Source of the DNA: Leadbetterella sp964489955
Lineage (GTDB): Bacteria > Bacteroidota > Bacteroidia > Cytophagales > Spirosomataceae
DNA: 64,000 nucleotides
NCBI GenBank assembly: GCA_964489955.1
Contig: CAZBAV010000013.1
Span: forward strand, 1 to 64,000
Direction: 5' to 3'
The position numbers and the translations under genes were made by a program. The notes below the pieces were generated by a model that saw only the letters and a program-made list of their open reading frames with translations, searched no databases and was not told where the DNA came from. Below, in pieces: positions 51,493 through 59,382 of the stretch. Numbering within the stretch: the first letter of the stretch is position 1; each line of letters starts with the position of its first letter.

Positions 51493-52686
51493 TTACTTTT
51501 TTTTCTTTTTAGATAAGTTTTTTAGCTCTTCTCGAGCTTCCTTATTTACATTATCTCCCTTATTGGAGTTTTTAATAGCTTCCTCAAAGTAACCTTTAGC
51601 ATCTTTTGTTTGGTTTTGGGTCACAGCAATACGACCCAATGCCAAATTTGAACTGGCATAAAATCCAGTTTCCTTGGAGTCATTTTCCAATGCGTAGTCC
51701 ATGCTTTTCTGATAAAATGACTTAGCTTGACTTAAATCCTTATATTTATTTAGGTAAATATAGCCCAGAATATAAGCTCCGTACCGACCATCATTTGCTC
51801 CATATCCATATTTCCCTTCATTTACGTTTTCCAACAATTGTTTGGCGTAGACTTCCGCGTCATTTAAGCGTCCAAGAGCAAAAGAGTTTCGAGCTACATA
51901 CCTGTGAAAAAATGCATTGTTAGGATATAAATTATGCATTCGTGCCGAGAGATTATAGGACTTTACCGTCTGGCGTTCCGAGGCATAAATCTGTATGAGA
52001 AAATACCGTGCTTCCATACGTGCGTAGAACGCATTATTAGCTACATATTCTAGCTGTTTTATTCCCTGTTCTTTATCTCCTTTACGGAAAAATGTGAGAA
52101 GCGGCCGCAAAGATTTATAATTCTCATGAATCCATTTAGAATAATAATTATACACCCCATCGCCAAAAAGTAATTCTGGGTTTATGTTTTCTTCTCCCCT
52201 ACTTTCATCTAAATATTTTATTGCCTTGCGTCCCACAAAAGCCGCTTTAACCCATTTTTCACGCTCTGCATAAAGTCTTCCTTTTACAGCATAGGCAGAA
52301 CAAATGATAAATGAAGCTTCTTTATTCTTTGTATTCTTCTTCAATAACTTTTCTGCCTTATCTATAGCTTCATCCATATAGGCATGGCATATCTCGTCAT
52401 ATTTGGTCTGCTTTGTATCGGGTACAATCTTCCACCATTCTGTTAAGCCTAGAAGGAAATCACCAAGAGGATGCTGAGGGTATTTTACCTTTAGCCACTT
52501 AAAGTCTTTTTCTGCCTCAAAGTACTTGAAATTGTACATATTATTGAAGGCGTCATTAGTGGCAATTTGAATTCCCCGATCCGATAACATGTTTTCGTCT
52601 GTGGGGCCTGCATCACCTCTCAAATAGTTCATTGACTGACCTAAGAGCCCAAATGGAAGGCATAGGAGTATTAATAGCTTTTTCAA
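51493..52686 (-). CDS. Secreted TPR-repeat protein
   Basis: A 397-residue protein with signal peptide (KKLLILLCLPFGLLGQ) and tetratricopeptide-like helical repeats through most of its length. Examples are NNMYNFKYFEAEKDFKWLKVKYP, MDEAIDKAEKLLKKNTKNKEA, ARYFLIQIYASERQTVKSYNL, LGYIYLNKYKDLSQAKSFYQKSMDYA and LALGRIAVTQNQTKDAKGYFEEAI. It probably mediates protein-protein contacts in the periplasm. It lies just downstream of the inositol-lipid cluster on the same strand but has its own -7 box at 52736-52743. Function unknown. Confidence 0.85.
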   Translation of the reverse strand: MKKLLILLCLPFGLLGQSMNYLRGDAGPTDENMLSDRGIQIATNDAFNNMYNFKYFEAEKDFKWLKVKYPQHPLGDFLLGLTEWWKIVPDTKQTKYDEICHAYMDEAIDKAEKLLKKNTKNKEASFIICSAYAVKGRLYAEREKWVKAAFVGRKAIKYLDESRGEENINPELLFGDGVYNYYSKWIHENYKSLRPLLTFFRKGDKEQGIKQLEYVANNAFYARMEARYFLIQIYASERQTVKSYNLSARMHNLYPNNAFFHRYVARNSFALGRLNDAEVYAKQLLENVNEGKYGYGANDGRYGAYILGYIYLNKYKDLSQAKSFYQKSMDYALENDSKETGFYASSNLALGRIAVTQNQTKDAKGYFEEAIKNSNKGDNVNKEAREELKNLSKKKKK

Positions 52687-52710
52687 TTACTTACGGTTTT
52701 ATGCAAAACG

Positions 52711-52743
52711 AATTACCCAAACAGGTAATTGTATACAAAATTA
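52711..52743 (-). promoter_or_regulatory. Promoter and hairpin upstream of the TPR gene
   Basis: Minus-strand TAATTTTG (52743-52736) is a full -7 box. Between it and the start codon, AATTACC/GGTAATT (52711-52717 with 52724-52730) forms a 7-bp hairpin in the predicted leader. Confidence 0.45.
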
Positions 52744-52755
52744 GAGATATAAAGC

Positions 52756-53637
52756 TCACAAGCGAGTACTTACACTTGATTTTTGTTTAGAAACTAATAC
52801 AATTCTCTTTATAAACCGTTGATAGGTTATATAGCCCAGAATTGAGCAAAGGACGCCTCCCAGTACATCTAAAAAATAATGGTGGAATGAGTACACTGCC
52901 CCAAACCATATACCCATACAGCAAAGTAGAAACAATAGGTTTACTTTGCCCAATTTTAGTTTCAACCCATAAAATAAAACCAATAAGGGGTAAGCAGAAT
53001 GAAGAGACGGCATAGCAGCGAAAACGTTTGAGCTCTTCTCATACATAGAAGTAAACAGCTTAATACCCAAAAGAGCATCGAAACGAGCCAAACCAGCAGT
53101 GTTACCTGGTGTATTAGCTACAAAATCAAAACCATATTGAGCCACATACCAAGGCGGTGCCGCAGGATAAATGTAGTAAACAGCAAAACCCAGAAGATTT
53201 ACCCACAAGAAATTGGTAGAAAAATGTAAGGCTTCACCCCTTCTCTTAAAATACAACCAAACTGCAAATCCTATGGGTAGTGGAACCCAAGTTAAATAGA
53301 AAAACCCACTCAGGAAATCAAAAATGCTATGTTGGTGTTGAGAAAAGAACTCATTTGGTGTTACACTACTTATGGAAAACCAACTCTTCTCCCAATCATA
53401 CAGCTGCTTTATAGCCACTGAATTAAACTCATAATTTGGGAAAGCTTTCATATAATCAAAAACTACCCAAAAAATAATAAAGGGTAAAAGGGTAACCAGA
53501 AGCCCTCTGGAAAAGAGATAATAGAAAGCCAAAACCAAACCCATTAAAAAAAGCTGGTCGGTTTTAAAACCTACTACAAAGTAGGAAACCACTAAATATA
53601 CTAATGAAAGTACAACAGGTAGGAATCTCTCTGACAC
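52756..53637 (-). CDS. PAP2-superfamily (AUR1-like) membrane protein, putative inositol-phosphorylceramide synthase
   Basis: A 293-residue inner-membrane protein with about six helices; GTG start directly after the stop of the preceding gene (TAA-GTG). It has the AUR1-type PAP2 signatures: VYYIYPAAPPWYV (about 154-166), AAMPSLHSAYPLLVLFYG (about 208-225) and SFHHYFLDVLGGVLC (about 251-265), whose His and Asp form the active site. This arrangement (YPxAPPWY, then PSLHxAxP, then HHYxxDxxxG) is that of inositol-phosphorylceramide synthases, rather than simple lipid phosphatases. It is last of the sphingolipid cluster, consistent with transfer of phosphoinositol from PI to ceramide. Enzyme activity is inferred from motifs and context. 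Confidence 0.82.
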   Translation of the reverse strand: MSERFLPVVLSLVYLVVSYFVVGFKTDQLFLMGLVLAFYYLFSRGLLVTLLPFIIFWVVFDYMKAFPNYEFNSVAIKQLYDWEKSWFSISSVTPNEFFSQHQHSIFDFLSGFFYLTWVPLPIGFAVWLYFKRRGEALHFSTNFLWVNLLGFAVYYIYPAAPPWYVAQYGFDFVANTPGNTAGLARFDALLGIKLFTSMYEKSSNVFAAMPSLHSAYPLLVLFYGLKLKLGKVNLLFLLCCMGIWFGAVYSFHHYFLDVLGGVLCSILGYITYQRFIKRIVLVSKQKSSVSTRL

Positions 53638-54186
53638 TTACTTTATCTTAATTCTTTTCTTCAAACTCTTTCCCGTAACTACATCCCGCCCATAAAGGTC
53701 AATATCTGTAACATTAGGGGTGAGTGCTCCTCCACCATCTATATGGATAAACACTTTATAAAAAATCACTTCTTTTCCATCGAGAAAGGTGAAAACCTTG
53801 TACTTCCCATTCTTGTCCCTTCTTAAGGTTAATGGGAGCTTATTATAGGCCTGCATAGTGAGCTGCCACTCATCTGCACCTGTTTTTTTACTCTTAACCC
53901 CATAAGCAAGGTTTTTCTGTACATAACTTAACTCTGTCACAGGATGTCCAGCCTCTGTATACCTTATCCAATAAGGAACTATTGGCTCCTTATCAACTAG
54001 CTGACCTCCGGTTTTGTAGTTAAGCTCATACTTTACTGTATTGATATTTGGTGTTCGCTGTATGTAAAACATCAAGCGGTCTGTGCTTGGCGGCGTGGGA
54101 AAACTGTCTAAAACTGCCACACGGCTAAAGCCAGCAAAAGATATGCATAGCAAAAGAAAAAAAAAGTAACTATGCTTCTCTCTCAT
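53638..54186 (-). CDS. DUF4833 protein, secreted
   Basis: A 182-residue protein from ATG 54186 (MREKHSYFF); a TTG start six codons earlier is less likely. Residues 6-22 are a signal peptide (SYFFFLLLCISFAGFSR). The mature part contains DUF4833 signatures: LMFYIQRTPNINTVKYELNY, PIVPYWIRYTEAGHPVTELS, and a C-terminal strand region (YKVFIHIDGGGALTPNVTDIDLYG). It overlaps the preceding phosphatidyltransferase gene by 17 bp and abuts the AUR1-like gene. A gene of unknown function occurs at a similar place in the Bacteroides inositol-lipid cluster, so a role in inositol-lipid assembly or export is plausible but unproven. Confidence 0.8.
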   Translation of the reverse strand: MREKHSYFFFLLLCISFAGFSRVAVLDSFPTPPSTDRLMFYIQRTPNINTVKYELNYKTGGQLVDKEPIVPYWIRYTEAGHPVTELSYVQKNLAYGVKSKKTGADEWQLTMQAYNKLPLTLRRDKNGKYKVFTFLDGKEVIFYKVFIHIDGGGALTPNVTDIDLYGRDVVTGKSLKKRIKIK

Positions 54187-54874
54187 CAATAGCCTTTTTT
54201 GCATCTAGTATCCTACCCACAGCTGTAATATTGGTAAGTATAGCCATGGCCACAATGGGTAAAGTGAAAATAGATATGGTTTCGAAAATCTGGAAATTCG
54301 TATTAGGAAAATATGCTTTATATCCAGGGCCCAAAATATTGTGAGCAACTCCGCATATCATTGCGGCTACACTTATTAAAACAATACGCTCTGGTCTTTG
54401 CATCAGCCCTCCCTTAGATTCCACACCAAGACCTTCAGCACGGGCACGGGTATAACTTACCATCATGGAGCCTATAAGTGCCATAAATGCAAAGATTGAA
54501 CTCCAAAAATAGTGGTGGGCTACGAGGTAATAACAAATTCCGAAGAACAGAATCATTTCACTATACCGGTCCAGAACAGAATCGAACAAGGCTCCAAACT
54601 TAGAACCCATATTTCCTAAACGGGCGACTTGCCCATCTAGCATATCAAAAAGACCGGCAAACAAGATTAAAGCTCCAGCCCAACCAATAAAGTCCAAATC
54701 TCCCCTATTAGATCTTTCGGCTCCCATAATAAAAACAACTGCCACACCAATGTTTAAAGCGAGACCAATTAGGCTCACCATATTAGGTGTAAGACCTATT
54801 TTTATTAAAAATCTTACAAAGGGGTTGATTACCTTATATATTAGCTGCTGTAGACTGTTTCTTATCTTCTCCAT
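54170..54874 (-). CDS. CDP-alcohol phosphatidyltransferase, putative phosphatidylinositol-phosphate synthase
   Basis: A 234-residue inner-membrane enzyme with about six helices. The signature D-x2-D-G-x2-A-R-x8-G-x3-D-x3-D is complete: DMLDGQVARLGNMGSKFGAL (about 77-96) followed by FDSVLDR. A downstream MSFTRAR-like element reads VSYTRARAEGLG (about 138-149). It should move the phosphatidyl group from CDP-diacylglycerol to an alcohol; with myo-inositol-phosphate synthase and a PgpA-type phosphatase in the same cluster, the acceptor is probably inositol-1-phosphate, giving PI-phosphate. It lies 5 bp after the DUF5686 gene. Confidence 0.85.
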   Translation of the reverse strand: MEKIRNSLQQLIYKVINPFVRFLIKIGLTPNMVSLIGLALNIGVAVVFIMGAERSNRGDLDFIGWAGALILFAGLFDMLDGQVARLGNMGSKFGALFDSVLDRYSEMILFFGICYYLVAHHYFWSSIFAFMALIGSMMVSYTRARAEGLGVESKGGLMQRPERIVLISVAAMICGVAHNILGPGYKAYFPNTNFQIFETISIFTLPIVAMAILTNITAVGRILDAKKAIDEREA

Positions 54875-54879
54875 ACCTA

Positions 54880-57426
54880 TTAAAAATCGAACTTAAACCT
54901 CATCCTTATGCCACCTTTTGAGACATTTGGATTGTCAAGATACGAAAACCTCCACACATAATCCACCCTGAAAAATTTAAAAATGTTACCTACTCCCAAA
55001 CTTCCTTCCATGTACGGTTTCTGAGATAGAGTAAACGTACTAATGTTTCCTTCTTCGTCGGTAGGGAATGCTATTAAATTTTTACCTTGTGTAGGTTTGT
55101 TTTCGTCCCGCAAACCGCCATACAAAATCTTAAATGTAACAAATTCTCTAAACTGCAATTTCTTTATTAAAGGTATCTTATTAAAAAAGAAACCATTAAA
55201 AGTGTGTTCCATTTGCATACTCACATACCTATCACTCACAAACTCCATAAAGTTCATAAGGTTATATGATCTCAACTGGTAAGAGTAAGTTTGGTTAGCT
55301 CTGTGTATATCCAAAAGCGGATAAGGGATGTTTGAACCAAAGACATATCCTGCATCCAGGACGGCATCTGTAAAACCTAATTGTGACATAAAAATACGTT
55401 TGTACACATTTAAGTTAACACGTTGGTAATCATACTGTCCATTGATAAATCCTTTTATGCCAGCAGAAGCTCTCAAGGTGATAATAGGGTATTTGTTTGG
55501 AAATGGAATCCGATACGTTTTACCTTGATAAAATTTCTCGTTTGGAGCCCATCTAAACTCGCCATAAAGCTCCGAAGTAGTTAAATCTGTTACATTTAGC
55601 TCTGAGCCAATTTGATTATAAATTATTCCTCCTGCCGGATTTTGTAGCCAATTTTTGTACCCTAAACGGTACGAAACCCTGTTTTCAAACTCTTGGTGAT
55701 ACTCAAAGGTCCAGGTCTTGTTATAAAGCCATTTATCATTTACACCTCTTTTGAAAGATAACAAGAAGTTATCTTCTTGCACAAACTGCAGGTCCTGTCC
55801 GGGTATTTTTACATCATCTTGGTAAGTGAGACTAATGTTCTTTGCCGGAAATATATATCTATTTTTCCCCGTAAAAGAGTAGATAGTTCCCACATAGTAT
55901 TTCCATTTCTGGTCTTTAAAACCATACGCACCATAACCCTCGAAATAAATATTGGGGTGCAGTTCTTTTGTGGTTCTACCTCCAACACGTAACCTAAAAC
56001 CTTCTACCGGGTTAAAACTATAAAAGGTATTTACTGGTCCAATCTCAAAATATGGTGTAATATTGGAATAACCCGATATAGCCAAAGACAATGCGTTCGC
56101 TATCCGCTTAAATGTCTTCGTATTCTGTAAACTATCCAGGTTTTTATAAATCAAGTCTTCTTTTTCTGAAATTGCTTCATGCCTGTTCTCCTGCCAATAC
56201 TCATCACTTACAGGTATATGCTCTTCTTCTTTCTTCTTTCCATCAAACACTTCATCGTTTATAGGCTGGTTTACATGGTAATCCTTATAGGAAATCATCC
56301 TTTGCCCATATATACCTGCTTTACTTTTTTGAGAAAGTCCGAAATCGGCTGTTAGAGTACTTCTTGATAAATTATATTTTCCGTCTTCATTTTTTGTAAA
56401 CTCCTGGCTTACATCCAGGTTTTTCACCCAGTTTAAGTTTACATTTTTCCCTACTCTAAGATTAATTTTGGTTACAGCATAGTTACTATCTAATGAAACC
56501 AACATATTACCAGTAAACAAAAAGTCTTCCTTATTTCTTGGTGTAAAGTAAACGCTTGCAAACTTATCTGTCCCAATACTGACGGTATCTACAATATCAA
56601 ACATATAAAAAGTAGGCGAAAGGTCTGCCAAGGGGCTCAAAAACTGGTTAGTTATGAGCATCACATTATTGTCATAAACGTCTATAGGCTGGTAAATATG
56701 CTTAATGTAAGCATCTACTCCTGCGTTATCAAAAAGGTTTTCATCTAGGGTCACCTTCTTCTCGCCTTCTATAACTTTCTTGGTTTTAGAAGGAGATTTC
56801 TTAAAGTAGTTCTTTGATATAACTTCCTCTATATAAAGAGGCAGCACTGCCTTATCCTCTACAATTGTGGTGTCAATACCAGCAATCAAGTGCGGAAAAC
56901 GCTTAATTAGCGGATGTTTCTTAAGTCCTTCCTCAGTATGGCTTAGTCCAAAAATAACTTTTTCGTATTCCTGGAAAGTAAGAAAATCATAAGATCTATT
57001 CCTATTACTCTCTTTATGCTCTATAACCTGACGGATTAAATCAACTGCGGGATTATTCTTATTCCTGTACCTAATCCTTTTTTTCTTTACTACCACTTCT
57101 TCCAATACCTTACTGTCTCCTGTAAGGTTCACCTCCAAGAATACGCTTGTACCAGTAAAACTGATTATTTTGGTTTCATAACCCACAGAGGTTACTTTTA
57201 TAGCACTTACTTTACGATGAGCGGTGAGCTCAAAAGCCCCATTTAAATCTGTATTAACTCCAATGGTAGTACCGTCAAAAGAAACGGTAACGAATGGCAA
57301 AACTTCTCCCGTTTTATCATCCTTTACAACCCCTTTTACAGTAGTAACCTGGGCAAAGACATGTTGTGAACAAAGCAATAAAAGTAGCAAGAGCAACTTT
57401 TCTAATGCTGTAGTTATAGAATTCAT
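54880..57426 (-). CDS. DUF5686 / carboxypeptidase-regulatory outer-membrane protein within the lipid cluster
   Basis: An 848-residue protein. Signal peptide (LEKLLLLLLLLCSQHVFAQ), then a CarboxypepD_reg domain (about 28-105; VVKDDKTGEVLPFVTVSFDG), then the DUF5686 region and a large predicted beta-barrel ending in RMRFKFDF, a typical outer-membrane C-terminus with terminal Phe. There is no TonB plug. Family members are abundant in Bacteroidota and of unknown function. It sits between the phosphatase gene (139 bp gap, own -7 box at 57521-57528) and the phosphatidyltransferase gene (5 bp gap), so it is co-transcribed with the latter. It could help bring lipids to, or anchor them in, the outer membrane (speculative). 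Confidence 0.82.
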   Translation of the reverse strand: MNSITTALEKLLLLLLLLCSQHVFAQVTTVKGVVKDDKTGEVLPFVTVSFDGTTIGVNTDLNGAFELTAHRKVSAIKVTSVGYETKIISFTGTSVFLEVNLTGDSKVLEEVVVKKKRIRYRNKNNPAVDLIRQVIEHKESNRNRSYDFLTFQEYEKVIFGLSHTEEGLKKHPLIKRFPHLIAGIDTTIVEDKAVLPLYIEEVISKNYFKKSPSKTKKVIEGEKKVTLDENLFDNAGVDAYIKHIYQPIDVYDNNVMLITNQFLSPLADLSPTFYMFDIVDTVSIGTDKFASVYFTPRNKEDFLFTGNMLVSLDSNYAVTKINLRVGKNVNLNWVKNLDVSQEFTKNEDGKYNLSRSTLTADFGLSQKSKAGIYGQRMISYKDYHVNQPINDEVFDGKKKEEEHIPVSDEYWQENRHEAISEKEDLIYKNLDSLQNTKTFKRIANALSLAISGYSNITPYFEIGPVNTFYSFNPVEGFRLRVGGRTTKELHPNIYFEGYGAYGFKDQKWKYYVGTIYSFTGKNRYIFPAKNISLTYQDDVKIPGQDLQFVQEDNFLLSFKRGVNDKWLYNKTWTFEYHQEFENRVSYRLGYKNWLQNPAGGIIYNQIGSELNVTDLTTSELYGEFRWAPNEKFYQGKTYRIPFPNKYPIITLRASAGIKGFINGQYDYQRVNLNVYKRIFMSQLGFTDAVLDAGYVFGSNIPYPLLDIHRANQTYSYQLRSYNLMNFMEFVSDRYVSMQMEHTFNGFFFNKIPLIKKLQFREFVTFKILYGGLRDENKPTQGKNLIAFPTDEEGNISTFTLSQKPYMEGSLGVGNIFKFFRVDYVWRFSYLDNPNVSKGGIRMRFKFDF

Positions 57427-57520
57427 AATTTGTGTACGTACAATAAACGAAACATATTTTCTGTAAACATTTTTTATTGCAGGTTGAGGTAATAGTGTCC
57501 TAAAAGGACGGGAATTGTAG

Positions 57521-57528
57521 CAAAACTA
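57521..57528 (-). promoter_or_regulatory. -7 box upstream of the DUF5686 gene
   Basis: Minus-strand TAGTTTTG, 94 nt before the ATG; it may give the second half of the cluster its own promoter. Confidence 0.4.
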
Positions 57529-57565
57529 AATTAGTGTATTCTAATTATTGCTAAATCATTAATTA

Positions 57566-58006
57566 TCAAATCGTATAAAATAATACCCAAAGAATAACAA
57601 GGGTATATAAACCACTGAGAGCGTCGTCCGCCATAACGCCAAGACCTCCTTTTAATCCTTCACATTTACGGATCCCTAAAGGCTTGACAATATCAAAAAA
57701 TCGAAATAAAACGAAACCTAAAATAGCAAAAAGTGGTGTTTTAGGTAGTAGTAGCACCGCTATAAGCATGCCAAGTACTTCATCCAGCACAATCTTTCCG
57801 CTGTCTTTTCCCCATTGGGCTTCTAACTTATCCGAAACAAATACCCCTAGAAAGAACAAACCTATTACTATGGGTATTTGTATCCAGAAATTTAAAGGAA
57901 TAAACCAATACCATATAGCAAGTGCCAAGAGAGCCGCCACTGTTCCGCCACCTTTTGGAACGTAGCCAATCCCTAAAACACTCGCTATATATTTGTACGT
58001 TTTCAA
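57566..58006 (-). CDS. PgpA-family phosphatase (putative phosphatidylinositol-phosphate phosphatase)
   Basis: A 146-residue membrane protein of the phosphatidylglycerophosphatase A family. Signatures are GIGYVPKGGGTVAALLAL (about 12-29), IVLDEVLGMLIAVLLLP (about 72-88), FRFFDIVKPLGIRKCEGLKGG (about 101-121, quoted in part) and GVMADDALSGLYTLVILW. The conserved Asp of DEVLGM and MADDALSG are kept. Classical PgpA makes PG; here, 7 bp after myo-inositol-phosphate synthase and in the same cluster as a CDP-alcohol transferase, the likely substrate is phosphatidylinositol-phosphate, as described for the equivalent Bacteroides gene. Confidence 0.83.
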   Translation of the reverse strand: MKTYKYIASVLGIGYVPKGGGTVAALLALAIWYWFIPLNFWIQIPIVIGLFFLGVFVSDKLEAQWGKDSGKIVLDEVLGMLIAVLLLPKTPLFAILGFVLFRFFDIVKPLGIRKCEGLKGGLGVMADDALSGLYTLVILWVLFYTI

Positions 58007-58013
58007 ACCTTCC

Positions 58014-59339
58014 TTATAATGCGTCTACCAAATCCTGGTAATAATCTAAGCCCAAATGAGTGATTAAATCTTCGCCCATTATGTGTCTTAACGTATTTTG
58101 CAATTTAATAAGCTGCTTAAATATATCGTGCTCAGGCGGTAACCCTTCGGCTGTTTGTGGTGCTTTGAAATAGAAAGATAACCATTCCTGTATACCGCTC
58201 ATGTTTGCACGCTGTGCCAAGTCTATGAACAATGCCAAGTCTAATACAATTGGAGCAGCCAGAATAGAGTCTCTACACAAGAAATTAATCTTTATCTGCA
58301 TTGGGTAGTCCATCCAACCAAAAATGTCAATGTTATCCCAGCTCTCTTTATTATCTCCGTGAGGCGGATAATAGTTAATCCTCACTTTGTGATATAGCTC
58401 TCCATATAGTTCCGGATTCTTTTCTCCATTTAAGATTTCTTCCAAAACACTTAATTTAGAAACCTCTTTGGTTTTAAAGTTATCCGGATCATCTAAAACC
58501 AGACCGTCACGATTTCCAAGGATATTCGTAGAGAACCAACCTTTTACACCTAACGCACGAGCTTGTAAGCCCGGAGCAACTATGGTTTTCATTAAGGTTT
58601 GTCCTGTTTTAAAGTCCTTACCCGCAATAGCCACTCCCCTCTCTTGTGCAAACTGTACCAAAGCAGGAATATCTACAGTAAGGTTTGGTGCACCGTTAGC
58701 AAAAGGTGAACCCGTTTTAATAGACGCATACGCATAAATCATACTTGGAGCTATGGATGGGTCATTATCTTTCAGTCCCTGCTCAAATGCCTCAATAGAT
58801 TGATGAACTGATGATTCTTCAGTATATTTCTCTGTAGATGCACACCACACCAAAACAACACGGTCACACCCGTTTTCTACCTTGAAATTCTCAATATCGG
58901 CAATTAGCTCATTGGCTAAATCCCACTTTGATGCCGCTTCCTTTATATGCTGCCCGTCTAGGTTTTTTACATAATTGCGATCAAAAACGGCTTTCATAGG
59001 CTTAATAGCCTCTAATTCCTCTTTAAGAGCGTCTATTTGTCTTAACTCTAACACTCCCGCTTTTACTGCTGCTTCATATACATTGTCTTCGTATACATCC
59101 CAACCACCAAAAGCAACATTATCTAAGCTAGCCAGAGGTACAAAATCTTTAATTTTTGGAAACCTATTCTCTGTCCTTTTTCCTAAACGGATGTTTCCCA
59201 TCTGGCTTAGTGAACCCACTGGCTTAGAAAGTCCCTTATTGATTGAAACCACACCAGCAATTACTGTAGTTCCTATTGCACCCAAACCAGGCATCAAAAT
59301 TCCTAGCTTACCACTAGCACTTTTTATTTCGTCTCTCAT
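58014..59339 (-). CDS. ino1: Inositol-3-phosphate synthase (myo-inositol-1-phosphate synthase)
   Basis: A 441-residue NAD-dependent enzyme converting glucose-6-phosphate to inositol-phosphate. ATG 59339 (MRDEIKSASGKLGILMPGLG) is preferred to an upstream-extended frame. The NAD loop is GILMPGLGAIGTTVIAGV (about 12-29). GGWDVYEDNVYEAA, VLVWCASTEKY, FANGAPNLTVDIPAL, GIAGKDFKTGQT-type AGKDFKTGQTLMKT (about 263-276, with the catalytic Lys) and SWDNIDIFGWMDYPMQIKINF follow in family order. The gene lies 43 bp after spt and 7 bp before the PgpA-type gene, so it supplies the head group for the lipid cluster. Confidence 0.94.
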   Translation of the reverse strand: MRDEIKSASGKLGILMPGLGAIGTTVIAGVVSINKGLSKPVGSLSQMGNIRLGKRTENRFPKIKDFVPLASLDNVAFGGWDVYEDNVYEAAVKAGVLELRQIDALKEELEAIKPMKAVFDRNYVKNLDGQHIKEAASKWDLANELIADIENFKVENGCDRVVLVWCASTEKYTEESSVHQSIEAFEQGLKDNDPSIAPSMIYAYASIKTGSPFANGAPNLTVDIPALVQFAQERGVAIAGKDFKTGQTLMKTIVAPGLQARALGVKGWFSTNILGNRDGLVLDDPDNFKTKEVSKLSVLEEILNGEKNPELYGELYHKVRINYYPPHGDNKESWDNIDIFGWMDYPMQIKINFLCRDSILAAPIVLDLALFIDLAQRANMSGIQEWLSFYFKAPQTAEGLPPEHDIFKQLIKLQNTLRHIMGEDLITHLGLDYYQDLVDAL

Positions 59340-59382
59340 TTTATAACTTATTGGTATAGTATTCAAAATAATTAATCCTAAA

